Below, piece after piece: positions 36,422-44,273 of a stretch of 64,000 bases of DNA. The translations under genes and the position numbers were made by a program. This stretch comes from Phycisphaerales bacterium (lineage in GTDB: Bacteria; Planctomycetota; Phycisphaerae; Phycisphaerales; SM1A02): NCBI GenBank assembly GCA_022446905.1, contig JAKVBT010000005.1, positions 469,239-533,238 on the forward strand, read 5' to 3'. Within the stretch, counting starts at the first letter, position 1, and each line of letters starts with the position of its first letter. A model generated the notes under the pieces. The model had not been told where the DNA came from. It ran no database searches and was given only the letters and a program-made list of their open reading frames with translations.

Positions 36422-38599
36422 GTGAGCGAGATGAGAGTCGACCATCTGGCCTTCCAGCGGGCCGTCAACATTGCCGGCTTTGGATTTCTCCTGCAGGCTG
36501 TGTTGGGGGCGATCCTGCTGATTGTTGGCCTGTCTTTAGATGACACATCCTCTGTGGTGGCATCGCTCTGGTGTCTGATCGGACTGGTTGTCTGGCTCGG
36601 GTTGCTCATCGTCTTTAATCAGCATCGTCTGGAACGGCTTGAGGCGCTTGAGCAGGAAGACCTGTCCAGCGACACCTCTGCCATCTTTGAGCACGCCGGA
36701 GAAGATGGGCTTCCGGCAGCGAGGCGTTTGCGGTCTGTGTACCGCTGGATCATGCCTGGGGTCAGTGTGCTTTATGCAGGTGGGTTGGCGGTTGCTGGCT
36801 GGCTCGTCATGCGATGGATGGCTTCGCTCGAAAGTGAAGCATCTGCTGCTGAATTCATGATGTCTTCACATCTTGGATGGATGGTGGCGATCTACCTCAC
36901 ATTTGCTGTTGCGTCATTCATCATGTCTCGGTTCCTCGCGGGCATGGCCCAGCAGGATGCGTGGCGCCATTTGCGAGGTGGTGCGGGCGTGATGATCGGC
37001 AATGCCCTGGTGCTGCTGGCCGGTGCGATTGGTGAAACCTTCCGCTTCTTTGATTTGGATGGTGTGATCGAGGGGGTCGTGTGGGGTGTGGCAGCCTTTA
37101 TGGTTGCTGTGGCGATTGAAGTCGTCCTTGGGTTGATCCTCAATGTGTATCGTCCGAGATCAGCGGGCGACTTCCCGCGAGCAGCGCACGATTCCAGCAC
37201 CCTGAGCCTACTGACTCGACCAGACTCATTTGTTCGGTCAATCAATGAGGCAGTCAATTATCAGTTTGGATTCGACATCAGCAGTTCATGGGGCTATCAG
37301 CTGCTGTTGCGGAGCGGAGCCTGGTTGGTGGCGTTGGCGATAGTGGCTTTGCTGGCCATGAGCACGGTCGTCGTTGTCGGTGGCCGTGATGAAGGTCTGC
37401 GTTTGCAGTGGGGGCGCATTGTCGGCGAACCAGGCAGTGAGGTTCGGCCTTCTGGATTGATGATGAAATTGCCTTGGCCCATTGAGCAGTCAGACACATG
37501 GGATGTCACTACGGTCCGCCAACTGGCAGTGACCCCTCCAGAAGCTGGTCCAGTGATTTACAACGATTGGGCGAATCCAGCGCGACTTCTAGATCGCGCG
37601 ATGCCCGTTGGGTTCATCGTTCGCCCGTCGGAGTCGTCAGATGGGCGGACTGATGACAGTGGCGAGTCTGCGAGCAATGCAAGTGGCCAAGAGTCTGCTT
37701 ACTCACTAGTGACCGCGACGATCTCTGTGCAATGGAGGCCAAAGGGAGTTCATGATGGGAGCGAGCCCTCAGAGCTTCTTTCCTATCTCGACTTTGGCGG
37801 AGAACGGGTTCAGCGGCGTTCGATGTACACCGATCGTGAGCGCATGATTCGGGCACTTCTGCTTTCAGAAACAACGCGCTATCTTGGAGGCCTGACGCTT
37901 GATGATGCACTGGCCAACGATCGGGCTGCGTTGGGTGAAATGCTGCGTGGGCTTGTGCAGGATCGCCTGGACACACTTGATGCCGGAATCGAAGTTGTGT
38001 CGGTTGATCTTCCTTCTGTTGCGCCGCCAAAGGATTCTGTGCGGAGCTTTGAAGACTTGCCCGTTGCTATTCAGCAATCTGACAGCACAGTAGCTCGTGC
38101 TGAGCGTGACAAGACTAAACAGCTGACAACATTGGTCGGCAGGCAAGACTTGATTGATCCGGTCATTCAGGCCATTGATGCGGTTGATGCTGCCCGAAAC
38201 GCGATGTTGGAATCTGATGACGCAGATCGAGATGCATTGAAGCGAGATTGGCAGCAAGCAGTTGAGCATGCAGAATTGCTCCTGCGTCAGGGTGGCGGTG
38301 CCGCCTACCAGGTGGTCAGTAGCGCAGACTTGTTGCGCTGGGTTGAGCTCATGGATCACCGCAGTCAGGTAAGTCGTGTGCGGGGCCAGGAGGCGGCTTG
38401 GAAAGTCTCACCTGACATCTTTCAGCAGCGCGCGATCATGGAGATCTATGCCCGCAATCTGCCCTACATGCGAAAATTTGTGCTTGGTATCAAACCCGAG
38501 CAACTCGACCTGTCCTACGAAGTGCGTGAACTGGCCGCTCCCAACATGATTTTCTCAGACATGTTGTCAGATGAGCAGGCCAAACAGATGGAGCCTTGA
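36422..38599 (+). CDS. HflK-like SPFH protein with polytopic N-terminal membrane domain
   Basis: First gene of the SPFH/ABC operon. The 725-residue product has about six membrane segments in the first 240 residues and another near 300-320. An SPFH (band 7) domain of HflK type follows, ending LDAGIEVVSVDLPSVAPPKDS and a coiled region. E. coli HflK has one membrane helix and about 419 residues, so the membrane domain is an addition. The GTG at 36422 has GGAG 5 bases upstream; in-frame starts at 36380 and 36341 lack one. FtsH, the usual HflKC partner, is not in the window. Confidence 0.8.
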   Translation: MSEMRVDHLAFQRAVNIAGFGFLLQAVLGAILLIVGLSLDDTSSVVASLWCLIGLVVWLGLLIVFNQHRLERLEALEQEDLSSDTSAIFEHAGEDGLPAARRLRSVYRWIMPGVSVLYAGGLAVAGWLVMRWMASLESEASAAEFMMSSHLGWMVAIYLTFAVASFIMSRFLAGMAQQDAWRHLRGGAGVMIGNALVLLAGAIGETFRFFDLDGVIEGVVWGVAAFMVAVAIEVVLGLILNVYRPRSAGDFPRAAHDSSTLSLLTRPDSFVRSINEAVNYQFGFDISSSWGYQLLLRSGAWLVALAIVALLAMSTVVVVGGRDEGLRLQWGRIVGEPGSEVRPSGLMMKLPWPIEQSDTWDVTTVRQLAVTPPEAGPVIYNDWANPARLLDRAMPVGFIVRPSESSDGRTDDSGESASNASGQESAYSLVTATISVQWRPKGVHDGSEPSELLSYLDFGGERVQRRSMYTDRERMIRALLLSETTRYLGGLTLDDALANDRAALGEMLRGLVQDRLDTLDAGIEVVSVDLPSVAPPKDSVRSFEDLPVAIQQSDSTVARAERDKTKQLTTLVGRQDLIDPVIQAIDAVDAARNAMLESDDADRDALKRDWQQAVEHAELLLRQGGGAAYQVVSSADLLRWVELMDHRSQVSRVRGQEAAWKVSPDIFQQRAIMEIYARNLPYMRKFVLGIKPEQLDLSYEVRELAAPNMIFSDMLSDEQAKQMEP

Positions 38600-38601
38600 C
38601 C

Positions 38602-39525
38602 GTGAAGAAGACAGTTGCCATTGTGGTAGGTCTGATTGTTCTGGTGGTGCTTGCGATTTTCAGCATGACCTATTCAGTCGCCTTCAATCAAGTGGCTATC
38701 AAGAGTCGATTTGGCAAGGTCGACGAGTCAAGTATCGTTCGGGAATCAGGCTTGCATTTTCGCTTGCCATTCTTTGCTGATTCCGTGCATCTTTATGACA
38801 CCCGTCTACAGATCGCCGAAACACCTTTGGAGAATGTGCTGACGAAGGATGGGCAGCAGATTGTTGTCAAAGGGTTTTTGTTGTGGCGGGTGGAGCGTGA
38901 AGGAACTGGGCCACTTGAGTTCTACCAATCGTTCAAGGACATTGATGATGCGCGAGCAATGCTCAATCCGCAGTTGCGCGATGGGTTGACTGTTCTCTCG
39001 GAATATCGCTTTGACGACTTGTTGGGCCCCGGATCGCAGTTGGAAAAGGCTGAGGCTTCATTGTTGGCCCGTATGCAGAATGTGGCTTCTGAAGGTGTCC
39101 AGCCAGTCGCCGCTGGGATCAGTCGTATTGAGTTCAAGGGGTCGACGAGCTCGGAAGTCGTGCGGCGCATGCAAGCGCGGCGTGACACGCTTGCTGAAAA
39201 TGAACGTGCTCGAGGCACCGCGGAAGCTCAGCGAATCAAGGCTGATGCCAGAGCTGTGTCAGAGCGGATTCTTGCATTCGCATCTCAGCGAGCGCAGGAG
39301 ATTCGCACTCGTGGCGAGGAGCGTGCTGCTACCTATCTCAAGGAAATGAGCAAGGATGAAGATCTGGCGATCTTCCTGTTGTGGACAGATGCGCTTGAGG
39401 AATCGCTCTCACGCAATACAACGTACGTCATTGACACATTGACTGAGCCGTGGCATCTGCTCAAGGGAGATGGCTCGAGTGCTCCGGCTGGTGCTCAGTC
39501 TTCTAAGGAGGGTTCCGGTGGCTGA
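38602..39525 (+). CDS. hflC: HflC-like SPFH protein
   Basis: A 307-residue protein with one N-terminal membrane helix (KTVAIVVGLIVLVVLAIFSM) followed by an SPFH domain: NQVAIKSRFGKV, the DTRLQIAE strand, DARAMLNPQL, and a long Ala/Arg/Glu helix ending near TWHLL-like WHLLKG. This is the HflC layout and length. GTG at 38602 follows GGAG at 8 bases; a TTG overlapping the upstream stop is possible. It presumably forms mixed rings with one or both HflK-like partners in the operon. Confidence 0.87.
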   Translation: MKKTVAIVVGLIVLVVLAIFSMTYSVAFNQVAIKSRFGKVDESSIVRESGLHFRLPFFADSVHLYDTRLQIAETPLENVLTKDGQQIVVKGFLLWRVEREGTGPLEFYQSFKDIDDARAMLNPQLRDGLTVLSEYRFDDLLGPGSQLEKAEASLLARMQNVASEGVQPVAAGISRIEFKGSTSSEVVRRMQARRDTLAENERARGTAEAQRIKADARAVSERILAFASQRAQEIRTRGEERAATYLKEMSKDEDLAIFLLWTDALEESLSRNTTYVIDTLTEPWHLLKGDGSSAPAGAQSSKEGSGG

Positions 39526-40954
39526 GCTTCCGAAGAATGACCCTTTGCGTGATTCGGGAGAATCCCGTGGCCGTGAGGCGTCCGTCCAACTTGATGTCGA
39601 AGGCGATGTCGGTTCAGAGGCCATGCTTCGAGAGGCGATGGACCCAGCCAATCGCTCGCTGACTGACGCGCTGCAGTTGAGCTTTCGGGTACTTCAACTG
39701 GCAATCATTGTGCTCTTTGTGCTCTTTCTCTTTTCGGGTTTCAGAACTATTGAGGCCAATCAGGCGGGTGTGGCAACCCGTTGGGGACATATTGAAAGTT
39801 TGCAGGGGTTGGAGCCGGGATTGCAGATGAACTGGCCGCCTCCAGTGGGGGACTTCATTGTCTTCCAGGCGGAAGGCCGAGTGGTCGATGATGGCAAGAA
39901 ATTCCTTCCTGATCCCACAAGTATCACGCAGCAGGATGTTCAGGTCGCCCAGGCATCTGCCTCCGATCGTATTAAGCCCGAGCGTGACGGATCCTTCATT
40001 ACTGCGGCAGGCGAGATCGCTCACGTCTCTGTCAGTGCCCGCTTTGATGTCGTTGATGCGGTGTCATTCCTCGAATCGATGTCAAGTGATGAGGCCGACA
40101 GTCTTGTGCGGCTGGCCCTTCAACGTGCCGTTGTAGACGTGGGTGCCAGGCATACACTTGCAGAGCTTCGCGAGGATCTCTCAGGTGATGCGTTGCGTGG
40201 GATGATTCAGTCAGCGTGCCAACAGTTTCTTGACCGGATTGATTCTGGTATTCGCGTGGCAGACGTCACTATTTTGAGTGAAGTCAACCCGCCGCTTTTC
40301 ATTCAGCAGTCGTTTGAGGAATACACACGAGTGCGCCAGCAGGTAGAGGCCGACGTTGAATCTGCAAGGCAGCAGGCCCAGGAGACCAAGATCGCTGCAG
40401 CCGGCGAGCACTATGGTGAGCTCGCCGATTTGCTCAATGCTTGGGAAGCACAGTGGGAGATAGATGACAAGGATGGCATGGCGGCCACCATGTCACGCAT
40501 GGATGCATTGCTTGCCAGTGGCCGGATGAGTGGGGATGCATTCCGGGCGATCAGTTCAGCTCAGAGATATGAATCGATGGTCGAGAACTCGGTTGGTGGT
40601 CTTGCTCGAAGATTTGAAGGTTTGTTGCCTGCATGGCGGGATACACCTGAGTTAGTTCGAGCGCAGGTGCTGCTCGAAATGCGTGGGGCTTTATTTGGTG
40701 CAGCCGATGCTGAGACGATTCAGGTGCCATACGCACTTGGGGCGATGTCGCTCAATATCTCAGGCTTACAGCATGTGCGAGATATTCGTCGGCGTGAGGA
40801 CATGCAACGTCGTGAGAGCGAGACTTGGGCAAATCGGCCCGGATCAGACATGGATCTGTTCAAGCGTGTAGAGGAACTCAAGGGTGATGCGGCAGCACGG
40901 CAATTGAAGATCGATGAATCCGGGAATCTCCGTGGCATGCGGGAGGAAAATTAA
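39518..40954 (+). CDS. Second HflK-like SPFH protein
   Basis: A 478-residue protein: an acidic N-terminal tail of about 40 residues, one membrane helix (about 45-65), an SPFH domain beginning FRTIEANQAGVATRWG, and a long helical C-terminal half with coiled-coil character near residues 265-300. The start is GTG, with AAGGAGG just upstream, overlapping the hflC stop by 8 bases. Having two HflK-type partners for one HflC is unusual. The product is longer than E. coli HflK, and its last 150 residues are not matched to a known domain. Confidence 0.82.
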   Translation: MAELPKNDPLRDSGESRGREASVQLDVEGDVGSEAMLREAMDPANRSLTDALQLSFRVLQLAIIVLFVLFLFSGFRTIEANQAGVATRWGHIESLQGLEPGLQMNWPPPVGDFIVFQAEGRVVDDGKKFLPDPTSITQQDVQVAQASASDRIKPERDGSFITAAGEIAHVSVSARFDVVDAVSFLESMSSDEADSLVRLALQRAVVDVGARHTLAELREDLSGDALRGMIQSACQQFLDRIDSGIRVADVTILSEVNPPLFIQQSFEEYTRVRQQVEADVESARQQAQETKIAAAGEHYGELADLLNAWEAQWEIDDKDGMAATMSRMDALLASGRMSGDAFRAISSAQRYESMVENSVGGLARRFEGLLPAWRDTPELVRAQVLLEMRGALFGAADAETIQVPYALGAMSLNISGLQHVRDIRRREDMQRRESETWANRPGSDMDLFKRVEELKGDAAARQLKIDESGNLRGMREEN

Positions 40955-42150
40955 TGGTGCGTCAGCGTCAGGTGGCACCTACCAGCAGCGTTGTATCTGC
41001 CAAGGCATTGACCCGTACCTTCCGGGATTTCTGGATGCGGACTCGCGCCAAAGCGGTAGACCGTATTGACTTTGAAATTGAGCCCGGTGAGATCTTTGGT
41101 TTGCTTGGGCCAAATGGGTCAGGTAAGAGCACAACGATCAAGATGATTTTGGGCTTGCTCCGTCCGACCAGTGGGCTCCTGACGGTCTTTGGCCGCCCGC
41201 CATCAGATGTGATGGTCAAGAAGTACATCGGCTTTCTGCCCGAAGAGTCCTATCTCTACGGCTACTTGACGCCGCTGGAAACATTGGATTACTACGGCAG
41301 GTTGTTCGGCATTGCGCGGGGCGAGCGTCGTAGGCGTAGCGAAGAACTGCTCGAGATGGTCGGTCTTGCCGGCGTTGGACATCGTCCAGTTGGTGAGTTC
41401 TCTAAAGGCATGATGCGGCGAATTGGATTGGCCCAGGCGTTAGTGAATGATCCTGATCTTTTAATTCTTGATGAGCCGACATCTGGACTCGATCCAATCG
41501 GTACCCGGCAAGTCAAGCAACTGTTGCAGGATCTGCGTGGCCGGGGCAAGACCATCCTCCTGAGTTCGCATCTGCTCGGCGATGTGCAGGATGTCTGCGA
41601 TCGTATGGTCATGCTTTATGGAGGTCGCATTCGTGCCTCCGGTACCGTTGATGAATTGCTCGAAGACAGCCAGCACACCGTATTGCGCATGCCTCGTCTT
41701 TCCTCGGATCTGATTGGCGAGATTGAGAAGGTGTTGCAAGCCAGGGGTGCCGCAATCGAGTCAGTGGAATTGCCGCGACAGCGACTCGAAGATTTATTCA
41801 TGCGCATTGTTGATGAGGCCCGCCGGGATCAGGCAGAAACTTCGGGAGCGACTGAGGGCGGGCCAACGGCGGAGTTTCTGCTGAAGGATCGCAGCGGAGA
41901 TGCGCTGGTAGAAGCATTGCAGAGAACAGTCGATGCCCCAATCAAGGCGGCAGTCCGATCAGATGCGCCAGCAGATAGCCTCGCTTCTGAAACGGCAGAA
42001 GTTGTGGAGTCGCTCGTCGATGAGTCGGCGGCAGAGACCTCTGTGAAGAAGGCCGCTCGGCGAAAAGACGAATCTGCTGACAAGCCTCAGGTTGACGTCG
42101 GGATGATTGACCAATTGCTCGATGATGCTGACCGAGGCGATTCGGCGTGA
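40954..42150 (+). CDS. ABC transporter ATPase with long acidic C-terminal tail
   Basis: A 398-residue ABC ATPase of the drug/lipid/Nos-type class. Walker A GPNGSGKST is at 52-60, the signature reads FSKGM at 149-153 instead of LSGGQ, and Walker B with LDEPTSGLD is at 169-180. Residues from about 285 on are an Ala/Asp/Glu/Ser-rich extension that looks disordered and has no ATPase counterpart. It could dock on a partner. The ATG overlaps the upstream TAA by one base and the permease GTG overlaps its own stop, so expression is tightly coupled. Confidence 0.92.
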   Translation: MVRQRQVAPTSSVVSAKALTRTFRDFWMRTRAKAVDRIDFEIEPGEIFGLLGPNGSGKSTTIKMILGLLRPTSGLLTVFGRPPSDVMVKKYIGFLPEESYLYGYLTPLETLDYYGRLFGIARGERRRRSEELLEMVGLAGVGHRPVGEFSKGMMRRIGLAQALVNDPDLLILDEPTSGLDPIGTRQVKQLLQDLRGRGKTILLSSHLLGDVQDVCDRMVMLYGGRIRASGTVDELLEDSQHTVLRMPRLSSDLIGEIEKVLQARGAAIESVELPRQRLEDLFMRIVDEARRDQAETSGATEGGPTAEFLLKDRSGDALVEALQRTVDAPIKAAVRSDAPADSLASETAEVVESLVDESAAETSVKKAARRKDESADKPQVDVGMIDQLLDDADRGDSA

Positions 42151-44267
42151 GTCGATTTGGGATCATTCGTCAGCGAGCCGATGCTTTGCAGCGGCGCCGT
42201 TCTCTTCGAGTCGTTGTCAGTCTTCTTGTGGTGACACTTGCTGGTTGGTTTTTTGGCACGGCATTAGTCACTAGGAATACCTTTGATACTCGTGCTCGTC
42301 TCATTGATGCTGCGATCAATGGCGAGGATGGGGCGGAGTATGCCCGGGTGTTGCGCCAAACTGGGCAGGTGGATATTGGTGGCGAAACCTATTCTGCGCC
42401 GCCAGGGCCGCTGGAACTTCTGATTACGTCGGAAGATCAAATTACAGATCCGATCCGACTGGTGTTCTTGCTGCTGCGTGATCATGTGCCGGCTTGGATG
42501 CCATCGTGGTTGCTCGTTGAACAGACCACTGCGTGGACATTGCTGATTTCAACGGTTGTCTTAGGCCTGCTCACGATTTGGCTTGGACTGCTTGTACCAG
42601 CGTTCATGGCTCTCTGTCTTGGCGGCCTTGGGGCCTTATTGGCTTGGGTCATCGGTGCCGATGCTTGGGTGCTGCCGCCGCTTGCGATGGCCGGCCTCTT
42701 TTTAGTGTTTCTTGTTCTGACTGATGTGGCATCAACATTGCTTGCACGCCCGATTGGATGGTGTGCAGTAGCACACACGCTGCTCAAGGAGGCCTCGCGG
42801 ACAAGGTTGTCGCTGGGCTTTGTAATCGTGCTGCTCGTGGTGCTTCCGCTTCTGCCATTGACCATCAATTTGGATGGGCCGCTTCGCCACGCCATTCAGG
42901 CTTATCTCGGACGGAGTATCGGATTCACCTTCTTGCTCTTGGCGATCATGACTGTTGCGCTCACATGCAGCACCGTGGCATTTGATGTTCGTGATCGGTA
43001 CATCTGGCACATTGTGACTAAATCGCTGGACCGATTCAGTTACATGCTCGGCAAGAGCGCTGGCGTCGTCATTCTTAATGCAATCATTCTTCTCATCGCG
43101 GGCGGTTGGATCTATGGCTATGTTCAGTACATGCGCCATCTGCCAGTTCCTCCAACGCTTGCTGGTGCTGCGGACCAAGTGGCTATTGATGAAGAGGTGC
43201 TGGTAGCTCGTGATGTGATCAGGCCTGAGTATGAACAAATGGCCGAGTCGGAGATTCGGTCAGCCGTTGATAGGGTCATTGAAAACGACCCCGCCTATGT
43301 TGACTATGTGGATACCGATGTCCCGCTCGCTGTCCGTCGCCGCATACGCAAGAAGGTGATTGAAGATTTTGACTGGACTCGTCGTCGCGTTGCCTCGCCA
43401 CAGGACAGGGCAACCGATCCATGGACTACAGTTCATTTTCATGGTCTTGGCGCTGCGAAAGATGCTGGAAATGTCCGATTGCGTTTCAGGTTCTATGGCG
43501 GGGCTTCAGATGAACACGATCGCCGGCTCGTTGGTTTCACCGTGGGGAAAGAAACAGCCCCTGGTCTGGTTGGTGCCTTTATTCCAACGGTGAAGCAATA
43601 CCTCGACATTCCAGGAAAAGCCATCAATGACAATGGCACACTGAGTGTGACTATTGCCAATCTCACGCAGCACGCTGTGCCGCCAGGATCGGGCTGGCGA
43701 GGGCCAGCGGATATTGTCCCACTATCACAAGCTTCTGGGCCTTTGCAGCCGTTCTCGCTGATATGGCTTGAGGAAGACTTTGAGATTGTGTATCCATCCG
43801 GCGGTTTTGATGCGAATCTTGGCCGAGCACTCATTGTCCTATGGATCAAATTGGCCGCATTGGCACTGATCGGAGTCACGCTGTCAATATTCCTCAGTTT
43901 CCCAGTCGCTTGCCTGGCAACGTTGACGATTTTGGCTGGAGCATCCATTGCGCCGTGGCTTGCGCGTGCGCTGGGGATGACGATACCGATGACCGCGTCA
44001 TCGGTGGATTGGGCCAATATCGGGCAGGTCATTCAGTGGGCAGTGGAGTCATTTGTACGAACTATTGCAGAGGGCATGGTGTACATCCTTGGTGCCTATG
44101 GCGAGTTCCAACCAACTGAGGATCTGGTTCAAGGCCGGCGTGTCTCCTGGCATGTTGTTGGGTCCTGCCTGCTTCGGCTTGGTCTGATTTGGGGTGGCAT
44201 ATCGATGTTCTTTGGATGGCTGATATTCAGGCAACGACAAGTAGCCATTTACAGTGGCGGGCAGTGA
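42147..44267 (+). CDS. Large ABC permease with extracytoplasmic domain
   Basis: A 706-residue membrane protein starting with GTG (GTGA overlap with the ATPase stop). A first helix near 23-43 precedes a loop of about 75 residues. A cluster of helices spans roughly 125-315, followed by a large soluble beta-rich region (about 320-555) and three or four helices to the end. It pairs with the preceding ATPase by position and ABC-2-like layout (SRTRLSLGFVIVLLVVLPLL). The extracytoplasmic domain is not recognised. A role in exporting a lipid or envelope component is a guess. Confidence 0.8.
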   Translation: MSRFGIIRQRADALQRRRSLRVVVSLLVVTLAGWFFGTALVTRNTFDTRARLIDAAINGEDGAEYARVLRQTGQVDIGGETYSAPPGPLELLITSEDQITDPIRLVFLLLRDHVPAWMPSWLLVEQTTAWTLLISTVVLGLLTIWLGLLVPAFMALCLGGLGALLAWVIGADAWVLPPLAMAGLFLVFLVLTDVASTLLARPIGWCAVAHTLLKEASRTRLSLGFVIVLLVVLPLLPLTINLDGPLRHAIQAYLGRSIGFTFLLLAIMTVALTCSTVAFDVRDRYIWHIVTKSLDRFSYMLGKSAGVVILNAIILLIAGGWIYGYVQYMRHLPVPPTLAGAADQVAIDEEVLVARDVIRPEYEQMAESEIRSAVDRVIENDPAYVDYVDTDVPLAVRRRIRKKVIEDFDWTRRRVASPQDRATDPWTTVHFHGLGAAKDAGNVRLRFRFYGGASDEHDRRLVGFTVGKETAPGLVGAFIPTVKQYLDIPGKAINDNGTLSVTIANLTQHAVPPGSGWRGPADIVPLSQASGPLQPFSLIWLEEDFEIVYPSGGFDANLGRALIVLWIKLAALALIGVTLSIFLSFPVACLATLTILAGASIAPWLARALGMTIPMTASSVDWANIGQVIQWAVESFVRTIAEGMVYILGAYGEFQPTEDLVQGRRVSWHVVGSCLLRLGLIWGGISMFFGWLIFRQRQVAIYSGGQ

Positions 44268-44273
44268 CTCCTT

